NCBI GenBank assembly: GCA_021776175.1
Contig: JAJFGJ010000009.1
Coordinates: forward strand, 1 to 60,115
From: Kiloniellaceae bacterium
GTDB lineage: Bacteria > Pseudomonadota > Alphaproteobacteria > Kiloniellales > J153
Length of the DNA stretch: 60,115 bases
Direction of reading: 5' to 3'
Under the pieces are notes generated by a model that saw nothing but the letters and a program-made list of their open reading frames with translations, made no database searches and was not told the DNA's origin. Of the stretch, positions 9,715-18,294 are shown in pieces; the stretch's first letter is position 1, and each line of letters opens with the position of its first letter. The position numbers were made by a program, and so were the translations under genes.

Positions 9715-10074
9715 TCATGTTTCCCCGCGCTTCACCTCCGCCATCATGCGTTGAATCGATTCCCCGGGCAGATCCTTGATCTTTTCCGCCAGCCGATTGG
9801 CGAACTCGGTCGCGTCCGCCGATAGACCGGTGGTATCGACGACGACCCGCGGGTGCGAGAGGTCGGCGAGGCGCTGCAGCGCCTCCGCCTCGTCCCAGAT
9901 TATCCCTAAGTACTGACAGACCCGGTGCACGAAGCGCCGGTTCGGCCGGCCGCGCTGCCCGTGCTCCAGGGCCGAGAGGTAGGCCGGCGAAACGCCTAAG
10001 CCCGCCGCCATGTCCTTAAGCGCCAGGCCGCGCGCGGCGCGCAAATCGCGCATTTTCTCGCCAAACGGGGTCAT
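9715..10074 (-). CDS. XRE-family helix-turn-helix regulator
   Basis: The 119-residue protein has an N-terminal Cro/C1-type HTH at about residues 4-60 (MRDLRAARGLALKDMAAGLGV, then SPAYLSALEHGQRGRPN) and a short C-terminal region of unknown role ending in IQRMMAEVKRGE. No ligand or metal motif is seen. Upstream of its ATG, at 10086-10172, are three copies of the palindrome TTTCS-N4-CGAAA, the first ending only about 12 bases after the start codon region on the minus strand. This strongly suggests autoregulation. It is flanked by a DUF6058-like gene converging from the left and a GFA gene reading towards it. Confidence 0.85.
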   Translation of the reverse strand: MTPFGEKMRDLRAARGLALKDMAAGLGVSPAYLSALEHGQRGRPNRRFVHRVCQYLGIIWDEAEALQRLADLSHPRVVVDTTGLSADATEFANRLAEKIKDLPGESIQRMMAEVKRGET

Positions 10075-10085
10075 GATTTAGCCCA

Positions 10086-10099
10086 TTTCCTTACCGAAA
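10086..10099. promoter_or_regulatory. putative XRE operator 1
   Basis: TTTCC-TTAC-CGAAA, one mismatch from the perfect palindrome TTTCG-N4-CGAAA. It lies 12 bases upstream of the XRE start codon, so binding here would block translation-initiation-region transcription or RNA polymerase. Confidence 0.55.
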
Positions 10100-10127
10100 C
10101 GACATTTTACAGGTACAATCTCGCTCA

Positions 10128-10141
10128 TTTCGCCTGCGAAA
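10128..10141. promoter_or_regulatory. putative XRE operator 2
   Basis: A perfect inverted repeat TTTCG-CCTG-CGAAA. Its centre is 42 bases from that of operator 1, about four helical turns, which would place both on the same face of the DNA. Confidence 0.6.
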
Positions 10142-10158
10142 CAAAAACTCAGGGGCCG

Positions 10159-10172
10159 TTTCGGCCGCGAAA
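10159..10172. promoter_or_regulatory. putative XRE operator 3
   Basis: A perfect inverted repeat TTTCG-GCCG-CGAAA. Its centre is 31 bases, about three helical turns, from operator 2. It abuts the stop codon of the GFA gene, so it lies between that gene and the regulator. Confidence 0.6.
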
Positions 10173-10658
10173 TCATTCCTCGTACACCCCTCGGCTCTTG
10201 TGCCAGTCCTCGATCGAGAGGTCCGGGTAGCTGTCGAAGTGCTTGTTGTCCGGGCCCGCCGGCACCTCGACCCAGGGCGCCTTGAAATCCAGCATGATGT
10301 GGGCGCGTTCGCGTGGTGCGGGCAGGGGCGTGTCGATGGCCGAGGCGAAGGGATAGACCCAATCCGGCCAACGCGGATCGGACACATAAAGCGCACTGCC
10401 GCAATGCTGGCAGAAATGACGCCGGGCCGGGCTGATTTCCCGCGGATCGCGCGCCGCGCCGCACGCCTGGTAGACACTCAAATGTTCCGCGCCTTCGACC
10501 TTTAGGGTCCCGGCGTCGCCCATGATGTTGATCGCGCTGCCACCACCGCCCGCCGTCTTGCGGCAGATCGTGCAATAGCAGTGCATGTAGGGCTGCGGCG
10601 TGTGCGATTGGACGGTGAAGCGGACCGCGCCGCAATGGCAGGACCCTTCGAGGCGCAT
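10173..10658 (-). CDS. GFA family zinc-binding protein
   Basis: The 161-residue protein carries the glutathione-dependent formaldehyde-activating (GFA/CENP-V) fold signature: CHCG at residues 7-10, CYCTIC at 27-32 and CQHCGS at 83-88. In the family these cysteines bind two zinc ions. Most bacterial members have no proven substrate, and the formaldehyde-glutathione role applies to few of them. It reads towards the XRE gene with about 100 bases between them and may share its control if it is cotranscribed. Length and cysteines are complete. Confidence 0.9.
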   Translation of the reverse strand: MRLEGSCHCGAVRFTVQSHTPQPYMHCYCTICRKTAGGGGSAINIMGDAGTLKVEGAEHLSVYQACGAARDPREISPARRHFCQHCGSALYVSDPRWPDWVYPFASAIDTPLPAPRERAHIMLDFKAPWVEVPAGPDNKHFDSYPDLSIEDWHKSRGVYEE

Positions 10659-10723
10659 GGCCGTCTCCGAAAATTAGTTAACCGCATTCGAGTTTAGATG
10701 AAGGCCGCGTGCGCCCGCAAGAT

Positions 10724-11347
10724 TCAGGTTCGCGCCTTGCGCAGCAGCACATAGAGCGCCCCCATGCCGCCGTGACGCGGCTGGGCATAGTTGAAAGCGA
10801 GCACGCGGGCCCGGTTTTCCGGGTCGTTCAGCCAATGCGGTACCTGGGCGCGCAACACGCCACCGCCCCGCACGATGTCGCCCTTGCCGGTGACCACCAC
10901 GATGCAGCGCTTGCCCGCGGCCTGGGCATCGGCCAGGTAGGCGGCGAGTTCGCGCCGCGCCTGATCTTGCGTATAGCCGTGCAGGTCCAGCGTGCCTTCA
11001 ATCGGCGTCCGGCCGCGGCGCAGACGTTCGGCGCTGCGTTTGTCGAGGTCGGTGATGTCGCCGTGGCCCAAGCTTGGCGCCGGTGGCTTCGGTTTCGGCG
11101 GCGGCTTGGCAGGGCTTGAACTCGCGGTTCTTTTGACCGCGCGCTTCGCCGCAGCTTCGGGCGGTTTATCCGGGTGAGGTGCGGTTTTGGCTGGCGGCGC
11201 GACCGAGCTTGGAGGTTTCTTGAGCGGTTCGGCGTCGCGGGTGACCAAGTCCCACAGCGCGCGCTCCTCCCCGGAAAGTTTTGGATCGCGCCCGGTTTTA
11301 CGGGGAGATTTCTTGCCGGGCACGGGATCGCGGCCCTTAGGGGCCAT
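10724..11347 (-). CDS. Smr-domain protein
   Basis: The N-terminal half is low-complexity, rich in K, P and A (about residues 1-95). The C-terminal half is an Smr domain like the end of MutS2: LDLHGYTQDQARREL, VVTGKGDIVRGGGVLRAQVPHWL and GGMGALYVLLRKART. Smr domains have nuclease activity on nucleic acids. The ATG at 11347 is preferred over 11359, since both overlap the end of lutC (stop 11337). In alphaproteobacteria smr commonly stands near mltA and tim44-like genes, as here, but the lut genes are inserted between them. Confidence 0.88.
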   Translation of the reverse strand: MAPKGRDPVPGKKSPRKTGRDPKLSGEERALWDLVTRDAEPLKKPPSSVAPPAKTAPHPDKPPEAAAKRAVKRTASSSPAKPPPKPKPPAPSLGHGDITDLDKRSAERLRRGRTPIEGTLDLHGYTQDQARRELAAYLADAQAAGKRCIVVVTGKGDIVRGGGVLRAQVPHWLNDPENRARVLAFNYAQPRHGGMGALYVLLRKART

Positions 11348-12053
11348 CGTCCGCGCCATTTCCGGGTCTATTCATTGGGCCATCCTCAACCAGCACGATA
11401 TGCAGGCGGCGCGGTCCGTGGGCGCCCAGTTGGATGGTTTGCTCGATATCCGCGGTCCGCGACGGTCCGGTAATGAAGTTGACCGTGCGCGGCAGCTTGC
11501 CAGGACCATAGGCGGCGCGGACACGGTCCCAGGCATCTTCGTAGGGGCCAAGAATCTCAGACGCCTTGAGCATGACGATGTGCGTGTCGGGTAGAAAATT
11601 GAGCGTCGTCGGCGCGGTCTCGCCCGACAGCAGCATCAGCGTGCCGGTTTCGGCGACCGCCGCGAAGGCGCCGGTCAAGGAGGTCTCGTCGCTCGCCTCG
11701 GCGCGTCCGCGCGCGACCGTGAGCAGGGGCTGCGAGTCCCATGGGAGCGCATCGAGTTCGGGGTTGGGGGCGGCCCGCAGCCGGGGCGGCAGATTGTGCT
11801 CCTTGAGATAATCCGCGACCGCGCCCGGCACATCCTCCGCACGCGCCACGCGCGTTAGGGTCGCGGATTGCTCCACGGCCATGGCCTCAAAGAGGTCGAC
11901 TTGCGCTTCATGGCCGACTTGAGCGCGCGCCGGTATGGGACCGCGTTTGGGAGCTCCCATGCGCGCCTCGACCGCGGCCCGCGCGACCTTATCGTCCGGC
12001 CTGCGTTTTAGCGCGCGGCGCACCGCACCCAGAATCGCATCCCGCCCGCTCAT
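11337..12053 (-). CDS. lutC: lactate utilization protein LutC
   Basis: LutC (YkgG) is one of three subunits of the iron-sulfur L-lactate oxidase. The 238-residue protein shows the family run ASDETSLTGAFAAVAETGTL, then DTHIVMLKASEI and ITGPSRTADIEQTIQLGAHGP. The ATG at 12053 overlaps the lutB stop as ATGA, which fixes the start over the longer frame to 12083. Its 3' end overlaps the smr start region by a few bases. Confidence 0.93.
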   Translation of the reverse strand: MSGRDAILGAVRRALKRRPDDKVARAAVEARMGAPKRGPIPARAQVGHEAQVDLFEAMAVEQSATLTRVARAEDVPGAVADYLKEHNLPPRLRAAPNPELDALPWDSQPLLTVARGRAEASDETSLTGAFAAVAETGTLMLLSGETAPTTLNFLPDTHIVMLKASEILGPYEDAWDRVRAAYGPGKLPRTVNFITGPSRTADIEQTIQLGAHGPRRLHIVLVEDGPMNRPGNGADDGP

Positions 12054-13477
12054 GGCGCGCGTCCGGCCTTGCGCTCGGCCCAAAGGGCCTGAAACGTCTT
12101 ACCCTGGGGTGCGGGAAAATCGCGGTGCCGGGTCCAGCCCCCGGCGAACGGCAGCCAGGCGAAACGCCCCTTGCGCCGCCCAAGCGCACCGAGCACACGC
12201 ATCTCCAACCCGACAAGCCAGTGATAGAGCGCCGGGCGGCATGCCAAGAAAGCCCAGGCCGCCAGGCCGTAACGCACCGCCGCCGGCGACAAGTGACGTT
12301 CGAACTCCCGCTCGCGCCAATGACGCATGAGCTTGGGCAGGGGGATACGCATCGGACAGACGCTCTCGCAGCGTCCGCAAAAGGTCGAGGCATTGGGCAG
12401 CGACCCGGCTTCCTCCACGCCGATGAGGGCCGGCGTCAGAACCGCGCCGATCGGTCCCGGATAAACCCAGCCGTACGCATGGCCACCGATCGCGTGATAG
12501 ACCGGGCAGTGGTTCATGCAGGCGCCGCAGCGGATGCAGCGAAGCACCTCGTGAAACTCGCTGCCCAACATCTGGGTGCGCCCGTTGTCGAGCAGAATGA
12601 CATGATATTCCTCGGGCCCGTCGGGATCCTCGGCTCGTTTCGGACCGCTGGACACCGTGGTGTAGGTCGAAAACTCCTGGCCGGTGGCGGAGCGCGCGAG
12701 CACGCGCAGAATCGTGCTCAAATCCTCCAGATTAGGCACGATCTTTTCCAGGCTGGCGACCACGATGTGCACCTTGGGCAGAACCTGGGTCAGATCGCCG
12801 TTGCCTTCGTTGGTGACGATGACCGAGGCGCCGGTCTCGGCGACCAGGAAGTTCGCGCCGGTGATCCCGACATCCGCCTTGAGGAACCGATCGCGCAAGA
12901 CTTGGCGCGCCTCGTCGACCAGGTCGCGCGGCTCCGACAAGGACCGGCCCTCGGGAAATTGCGTATGCTCCTTACGGAAATCGGCCTCGATCAGATCCTT
13001 TGTCAGATGCACCGCGGGCGCGATGATGTGGCTGGGCGGCTCGTGCCGTAGCTGAATGATGTATTCGCCCAGATCGGTTTCGATCGGGGTAATGCCGTGG
13101 GCTTCCAGGTGGTCGTTGAGCGCGATCTCTTCCGAGATCATGGACTTGCCCTTGGTGACCGTCTTGGCGCCAACACGCTGACAAACTTCCAGGACTGCGG
13201 CGCGCGCGTCTTCCGCCGTCGCACACCAATGTACGTGTCCCCCGTTCGCCCGTACGTTTTGTTCGTAGCGTTCGAGATAGAGGTCGAGATGATCGAGCGT
13301 ATGATTCTTGATGTCGCGCGCGGCGTCGCGCAAGGCGTCGAACTCGGGCAGGCGCGCGGCCGCCTTGGCCCGCTTGCCGATAAAACCCGACTTGACGTGA
13401 TCCAGGGCGCGCCGAAGCTGCGGGTCGGCAACCGCGGCCTTGGCGTTCTCCTTGAATGTACGGGCGGTCGAGCGCAT
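12050..13477 (-). CDS. lutB: iron-sulfur lactate oxidation protein LutB
   Basis: LutB (YkgF) is the large electron-transfer subunit, 475 residues here. The N-terminal LUD-like domain contains KSMISEEIALNDHLEAHGI and VAETGASVIVTNEGNGDL. Two 4Fe-4S motifs follow, CIRCGACMNHCP and CGRCESVCP, and the tail is a basic region with hydrophobic stretches. The complex converts lactate to pyruvate, probably passing electrons to quinone. It is coupled to lutC (ATGA) and lies 15 bases after lutA. Confidence 0.95.
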   Translation of the reverse strand: MRSTARTFKENAKAAVADPQLRRALDHVKSGFIGKRAKAAARLPEFDALRDAARDIKNHTLDHLDLYLERYEQNVRANGGHVHWCATAEDARAAVLEVCQRVGAKTVTKGKSMISEEIALNDHLEAHGITPIETDLGEYIIQLRHEPPSHIIAPAVHLTKDLIEADFRKEHTQFPEGRSLSEPRDLVDEARQVLRDRFLKADVGITGANFLVAETGASVIVTNEGNGDLTQVLPKVHIVVASLEKIVPNLEDLSTILRVLARSATGQEFSTYTTVSSGPKRAEDPDGPEEYHVILLDNGRTQMLGSEFHEVLRCIRCGACMNHCPVYHAIGGHAYGWVYPGPIGAVLTPALIGVEEAGSLPNASTFCGRCESVCPMRIPLPKLMRHWREREFERHLSPAAVRYGLAAWAFLACRPALYHWLVGLEMRVLGALGRRKGRFAWLPFAGGWTRHRDFPAPQGKTFQALWAERKAGRAP

Positions 13478-13492
13478 CGCCGGTTTCTATCC

Positions 13493-14287
13493 TTAATCCT
13501 TGGCCGCTTCGCCGATGGCGGGGCTGTCGGTCATACCGGCCAAAACCTCCGCGACATGGCGCGTCTCGACTGACGCGCCCGTACGTTTCAGCTTGCCGGC
13601 CATGTTCATCAGACACCCCAGATCGCCAGCCAGAAGCGTACGCGCCCCGCTTTTGGCAATGCAATCGATCTTGTCGCCGACCATGGTGTTTGAGATTTCC
13701 GGATACTTGACGCAGAAGGTGCCGCCGAAACCGCAACAGACGTCGGAATCCTGCATCTCGCTCAGCTTCAGTCCTTGCACGGTGGCGAGCAGCTGGCGCG
13801 GCTGAGCCTGGATGCCGAGCTCGCGCAGGCCGGAGCAGGAATCGTGATAGGTGACCGTGCCCGCGAAGCGCGCCTCGACCGCGTTCACCCCGCGCACGTC
13901 GGTCAGAAAAGAGACGAGCTCGTAAGTTCGCGCCGCCACTTGTTCGGCACGCGCCGACCAGGCCGGATCGTCGGCCAGCAAGGCGGGATAGTGCTCGCGG
14001 ATCATGGCGGCGCAAGAGCCCGAGGGCGCGACCACATAATCGAAATCCTCGAAGGCCTTGACCGTCTGGCGCGCCAGGGCCTGGGTATCCGCGCGGTCGC
14101 CCGAATTATAGGCCGGTTGCCCGCAGCAGGTCTGCGCGCGCGGCGCCTCAACCCTGCAGCCCGCGTCCTCGAGCAATTTGACCGCCGCGAAACCCACACT
14201 AGGCCGCATCGTGTCGACCAGGCAGGTCACGAAAAGCCCGACGCGGGCGGGCGCCGGAGCGGCTTCTAGCGGCGAATCTTGCGGCAC
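13493..14287 (-). CDS. lutA: lactate oxidation protein LutA
   Basis: LutA (YkgE) is the cysteine-rich CCG-domain subunit of the lactate oxidation complex. Homology begins at ARVGLFVTCLVDTMRPSVGFAAV. The open frame reaches 14398 but would then overlap mltA; a GTG at 14287 with AAGGA upstream gives a plausible start of 264 residues. Both CCG motifs are present: QTCCGQPAYNSG, and DVCCGFGGTFCVKYPE near the middle of the C-terminal half. The set lutA-lutB-lutC is complete. No dedicated regulator or lactate permease lies beside it. Confidence 0.92.
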   Translation of the reverse strand: MPQDSPLEAAPAPARVGLFVTCLVDTMRPSVGFAAVKLLEDAGCRVEAPRAQTCCGQPAYNSGDRADTQALARQTVKAFEDFDYVVAPSGSCAAMIREHYPALLADDPAWSARAEQVAARTYELVSFLTDVRGVNAVEARFAGTVTYHDSCSGLRELGIQAQPRQLLATVQGLKLSEMQDSDVCCGFGGTFCVKYPEISNTMVGDKIDCIAKSGARTLLAGDLGCLMNMAGKLKRTGASVETRHVAEVLAGMTDSPAIGEAAKD

Positions 14288-14369
14288 CTTGGGTGAGTAT
14301 CCTTCTCGAAGCCCTCGCGGAAATGTCTCTGATCGATAATGCAGGCTGCCCGGCAAATGGCAAGCTGCG

Positions 14370-15578
14370 TCAACTGGTTGCCTTGCGCCGTTCCGCAACC
14401 GTCTTGGGGACCAGGATGTAAAAGCGGCCCTGCTGCTTCATGCCACCGGCATATTTAAGCGCCGGCCCGCCCGTGCCCCAGAAGAAGTCGGCCCGTAAGG
14501 GACCCTTGATGGCGGCCCCGGTGTCCTGGGCGACCATCAAGCGGCGCAGGGGCCGGGTCCCGCCAGGCCAGGTGGTGTCGAGAAAGACCGGCATGCCATA
14601 GGGCACGAAGCGCGGATCGACGGCGATGGAGCGCCCGGCGGTCAAGGCCACGCCTTGAGCCCCAATGGGGCCATCGCCATCGATCCAGCGAAAAAAGATG
14701 TAGCGCGCGTTGCGCTCCATGAATTCACGCCCCTCGCGCGGGTTGGCGCGCAGCCAATCGCGTATGCCCTGCATGGACGCCTGATTGCGCGCGATCTTGC
14801 CCGCGTCCAACAGCAAGCGCCCGATCCCGGTAAAGACACGCCCGTTGGACATGGCGTAACCGATGCGCCTTTCGCTTCCGTCGGGGAACCGCACTTTGCC
14901 GGAGCCTTGAATGTGCAGGAAGAAAACATCGACCGGATCCTCAGCCCAAAGCAGCTCCACGCCGCGCCCGGCGAGCAAACCGGCGTCGATATCGCGGCGA
15001 GCCGGATAAGGCCCTAGCCGTCCGCCGGCGACCTGCCCAACAATATTCTGGCCCTTCAATTTGGGCTTGAATGCGCCCAGGTCGACCGTGACCAGATCGT
15101 CCGGGCGGGCGTAAATGGGGGCCTTGAACTCACCGCCGGGAAACAGGGCGCCTTTCAGTTCGGCCTCATAGTATCCGGTGACGAGTCCGGTCTCGCCTTT
15201 GGGGGTCCGCATCTGAAACGGCACGAACCAGGTCTCGACCAAGCCGCGTGCCACGCTTAAGTCGGTAGCGGCCGTCTTATTGATCGCGGCACAGGGCGCG
15301 CGCCAGTCCGCGACCGTGCCGCCGACCCAGCCGGCGGCGCCGAGCCTTTGCTCGCCGGGCCGGCCCGCCAAGCGGGCGCAGGATCGGACCAGGGCCGGCA
15401 AGGCCAAGCCAAGCTCGTCTTGGGACCAGCCGGGCAGAGCGGCGAATTCAACTTGCGTGAAACTGAGCGGCGGGGCGGGCGGCGGCGCCTTTTTTTCACA
15501 GGCGGCAAGGCCGGCGACCATGGCCAATAAAACAATGGCGCGCGGCCAAGAACGCGGCCCGGCCAGACAACAAGACAT
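14370..15578 (-). CDS. mltA: membrane-bound lytic murein transglycosylase A
   Basis: MltA cleaves peptidoglycan glycan strands to anhydro-muropeptides and is an outer-membrane lipoprotein. A signal peptide with lipobox LAAC lies at the N-terminus (LLAMVAGLAACEKK), so C of this motif would be lipidated. Family regions include GLVTGYYEAEL, FLHIQGSGKVR and the C-terminal 3D-like catalytic block AQDTGAAIKGPLRADFFWGTG with the catalytic aspartate. The ATG at 15578 is chosen over 15602 because it precedes a normal signal peptide. It sits next to the Tim44-like gene, as is common in this class. Confidence 0.94.
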   Translation of the reverse strand: MSCCLAGPRSWPRAIVLLAMVAGLAACEKKAPPPAPPLSFTQVEFAALPGWSQDELGLALPALVRSCARLAGRPGEQRLGAAGWVGGTVADWRAPCAAINKTAATDLSVARGLVETWFVPFQMRTPKGETGLVTGYYEAELKGALFPGGEFKAPIYARPDDLVTVDLGAFKPKLKGQNIVGQVAGGRLGPYPARRDIDAGLLAGRGVELLWAEDPVDVFFLHIQGSGKVRFPDGSERRIGYAMSNGRVFTGIGRLLLDAGKIARNQASMQGIRDWLRANPREGREFMERNARYIFFRWIDGDGPIGAQGVALTAGRSIAVDPRFVPYGMPVFLDTTWPGGTRPLRRLMVAQDTGAAIKGPLRADFFWGTGGPALKYAGGMKQQGRFYILVPKTVAERRKATS

Positions 15579-15729
15579 GACGCGATCCCCTTTTCCCGAC
15601 ACCTGTAGCTATCCCGCGCCGGCACAACAAGAACCCGGTTATAGCGGATCGCCGCCCGGCGGTCTCGCGGTCTCTTGTTCGGGAGGCGCCGTCTTTCAGG
15701 AAAGCCGTCTAAGGGGAGTTGGGGCTGGC

Positions 15730-16428
15730 CTAATTCGGGCTTTGGGTCGCCACCAGGGTCCAGTTGGGATCGCGGCTGCGCATGTTGCGCGCGAAGGTCC
15801 ACAGATCGGTCACCGTGGTCACCTGATTCCGGTCGCCGTCCACGGCCGCGCCCTCCTCGTCGGTCATGACGTTGATCTGCTCCGACACGAACTTGACGGT
15901 GACGAAGGCGGTGCGGCCCTGAAGCTCGGCCTCGACCAGGCTCGCCTCCTTGATGCCCACCAAGGTTGTCTCCAGGCCGTTGCCGGCTTTCTGCCGCTCT
16001 TCTATGGCGCCGGCGAAGTCGTCGTAAACGTCGTTTGCCAAGAGCGGCCGAAGAACGTCGGTATTGCCCTCGCTGAAGGCGGTGATCACCATCTCGAAGG
16101 CGCCCCGCGCGCCCGCCATGAACTGTTCCGGATCGAAGGTCTTGTCGGACATCTTGATTTGCATCAGCCCGGCGTCCAGGGGTGTCGCCGCTTGCTCCCC
16201 GCCTTGCCCCTCCTCGGAAGCCTGGCCGGCATTGGATCGGGTACGATCGGGCAGAGGTATGACGTTTTCGTCCGACTCCTCCTGATTCTTGGAGTGGGAG
16301 TCGTAGCGGGCGCCCGGCGGTTTCTCGTGTCCCGTGCGCTTACCCAGCACATTGCGCAAGCGCAAAACGAAAAAGGCCGCGATCGCCGCGAAAAGGATTA
16401 TATCGAGAAACTGAAAATCGCCCATCAA
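15730..16428 (-). CDS. Tim44/TimA-like protein
   Basis: This 232-residue protein has an N-terminal membrane anchor (FLDIILFAAIAAFFVLRL), a charged linker of about 70 residues and a C-terminal Tim44-like domain (FDPEQFMAGARGAFEMVITAF, then VTVTDLWTFARNM). Alphaproteobacterial homologues resemble the mitochondrial Tim44 import subunit and are known as TimA; their role is proposed in envelope biogenesis. The neighbour order mltA, Tim44-like, fxsA, secB is typical. The start is the first ATG of a doublet (MMGD), so one residue either way is uncertain. Confidence 0.9.
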   Translation of the reverse strand: MMGDFQFLDIILFAAIAAFFVLRLRNVLGKRTGHEKPPGARYDSHSKNQEESDENVIPLPDRTRSNAGQASEEGQGGEQAATPLDAGLMQIKMSDKTFDPEQFMAGARGAFEMVITAFSEGNTDVLRPLLANDVYDDFAGAIEERQKAGNGLETTLVGIKEASLVEAELQGRTAFVTVKFVSEQINVMTDEEGAAVDGDRNQVTTVTDLWTFARNMRSRDPNWTLVATQSPN

Positions 16429-16643
16429 CCGTGCCTATGGCGCTATGAACCGGCCCCAATGGCCAGCGCATGCTATCTACGTCTAGTCTTAACGTGTTTA
16501 GGTTTAATCCGAGTTTATGGCCAGGGCTTGCCCAGGTCCACCCTGCCGATATCGCCTAACCGGGGATAGTTTCGACACCGCGGACCTTGTAGATGCGCGC
16601 CCCACTCCAACCTAAATAAGCAACCAAGGGGCAAAGAACAAGC

Positions 16644-17150
16644 ATGGGTATTCTCCTCCTGGCCGCCTTTATTGGCGTGCCGCTGCTGGAAATCGCCGTT
16701 TTCATCGAGGTTGGCGAGGCAATCGGCCTGTGGCCGACCTTGGCCACGGTCATCTTGACCGCCATAATCGGGACCTGGTGCTTGCGGGCCCAGGGCTTGG
16801 CCACCCTGGCGCGGGCCCGGACTCAGATAGATCGGGGCGCGTTGCCGACGAAAGAGCTTTTCGATGGCGCCTGCCTCCTGATCGCTGGCGCCCTGCTTCT
16901 AACGCCGGGTTTCGTCACCGATGGCGTCGGATTCGTGCTGTTCCTGCCGGCCGCGCGCGATGTCCTGCGCGGCTTGCTGGCACGTCATTTCGAGGGCCGG
17001 ATGGAAACGCATGTCCATGCCGGCGGCCGGGAAGCCCACGGACGCGGGCGGCCGGGAGCAACCATCGACGGCGATTTCGAGGAAGTCGCGGACCCGGACG
17101 ACCCCCGCCACCCGCCGCTGGGCGGCGGCAATCCGGGGCCGCGGCCGTGA
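16644..17150 (+). CDS. fxsA: FxsA family membrane protein
   Basis: A small membrane protein of 168 residues with hydrophobic segments near the N-terminus (ILLLAAFIGVPLLEIAVFI), the middle (TLATVILTAIIGTW) and about 75-105 (FDGACLLIAGALLLTPGFVTD). The motif LLLTPGFVTDGVGF is diagnostic for FxsA, first seen as a suppressor of phage exclusion in E. coli. The C-terminal tail is hydrophilic and rich in R, G and H. Its stop overlaps a GTG start for the next gene (GTGA), so the two are likely coupled. Confidence 0.93.
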   Translation: MGILLLAAFIGVPLLEIAVFIEVGEAIGLWPTLATVILTAIIGTWCLRAQGLATLARARTQIDRGALPTKELFDGACLLIAGALLLTPGFVTDGVGFVLFLPAARDVLRGLLARHFEGRMETHVHAGGREAHGRGRPGATIDGDFEEVADPDDPRHPPLGGGNPGPRP

Positions 17151-17665
17151 TTCTAGTCCGCCACGGCCAATCGGATTTCAATGTTGTCTTTAACGAGACC
17201 CGCCAGGATCCGGGAATTGTCGACCCGGGATTGACCGAAGAGGGGATTCGCCAAGCCGGGACAGCGGCCGAAGCCATCGCCGGGCGCGATCTGCGCCGGA
17301 TTCTGGCCAGCCCCTACACCCGCACCCTGCACACCGCCGACATCATCGCCACGGCCCTGGGCCTGCCGGTCGCGGTCGAGCCCTTGGTACGCGAACGCTG
17401 TTACTTCACCTGCGATATCGGTTCGCCGCGTTCGGACCTGATCGGCCGCTGGGGCCATTTCGACTTCGGCGAGCTGCCGGAGCGCTGGTGGCCCGAACCG
17501 GAGGAAACCGAAGAGGAGCTGGCGGGGCGCTGTCGAACCTTTCGCGCCGACATGGTCCAAAAGGAAGACTGGCGCCATGTTTTGGTGGTTTCGCACTGGG
17601 GCTTTATCCGCGGCCTGACCGGCGAGACCGTGGCCAACGGCACGGTCCTGCCGTTTGAACCCTGA
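17147..17665 (+). CDS. histidine phosphatase superfamily protein
   Basis: Homology starts at VILVRHGQSDFN, where a GTG at 17147 overlaps the fxsA stop as GTGA; the much longer upstream frame to 16730 is a shadow of fxsA. The 172-residue product has the phosphohistidine RHG motif near the start, the SPYTRTLHTA block and the second catalytic region VLVVSHWGFIRGL. These are phosphoglycerate-mutase-like phosphatases. The substrate is not evident. It is translationally coupled to fxsA and precedes secB by about 125 bases. Confidence 0.9.
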   Translation: MILVRHGQSDFNVVFNETRQDPGIVDPGLTEEGIRQAGTAAEAIAGRDLRRILASPYTRTLHTADIIATALGLPVAVEPLVRERCYFTCDIGSPRSDLIGRWGHFDFGELPERWWPEPEETEEELAGRCRTFRADMVQKEDWRHVLVVSHWGFIRGLTGETVANGTVLPFEP

Positions 17666-17790
17666 AATGGTGGAAACGCTGGCGCGCGTTTCGGCCCAAT
17701 CGGTTGTTCCGGTCCAGGATCCGTGATAGCCAAGCCGCCTCATTTGAACCCAAGGCATCCCGATGCGGGCGCCAGACGCGGGAGCCCCCC

Positions 17791-18282
17791 ATGGCCACAG
17801 AGATTCAAGATGCGCCGTTTCAGATCCAAACCCAGTACATCAAGGACCTGTCCTTCGAAAACCCGGCCGCGCCCGAGGTTTTTGTCGCGCTTTCGCGCTC
17901 TCAGCCCGAGGTTAACGTCAACATCGACGTCACCACGCGACATTTGACCGAGCGCGTCTTCGAAGTCGTGCTTAATCTTCAAGTCAGCGCCAAGATAGAG
18001 GATAAAACCGCGTTCTTGGTCGATCTGCATTACGCAGCCCTGATTAACGTCCGCCAAGACTTCCCCGAGACCGAGATCGAGGCTTTGCTCCTCAAGGAAG
18101 GCCCGCGCTTCATCTTTCCCTTCGCCCGCGGCGTCGTGGCCGAAATCACGCGCGAAGGTGGTTTTCCACCGCTTTCCATTAATCCGATCGACTTCGACCG
18201 ATTTTACGAGCGCAACAAGGGGGCCAAAGTCAAAGGCGGTACGAACGGCGAGGACCCCGCGGATTCGAGCGCCGAAAGCTGA
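17791..18282 (+). CDS. secB: protein export chaperone SecB
   Basis: SecB keeps presecretory proteins unfolded and delivers them to SecA. The ATG at 17791 starts MATEIQDAPFQIQTQYIKDLSFENP, which is where homology begins; the upstream frame to 17704 is ignored. The 163-residue length is typical. LTERVFEVVLNLQVSAK, FPFARGVVAEITREGGFPP and NPIDFDRFYERN are characteristic. It converges on dnaQ with a gap of only 12 bases, so the two transcripts face each other. Confidence 0.97.
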   Translation: MATEIQDAPFQIQTQYIKDLSFENPAAPEVFVALSRSQPEVNVNIDVTTRHLTERVFEVVLNLQVSAKIEDKTAFLVDLHYAALINVRQDFPETEIEALLLKEGPRFIFPFARGVVAEITREGGFPPLSINPIDFDRFYERNKGAKVKGGTNGEDPADSSAES

Positions 18283-18294
18283 GGGCGACAACAT

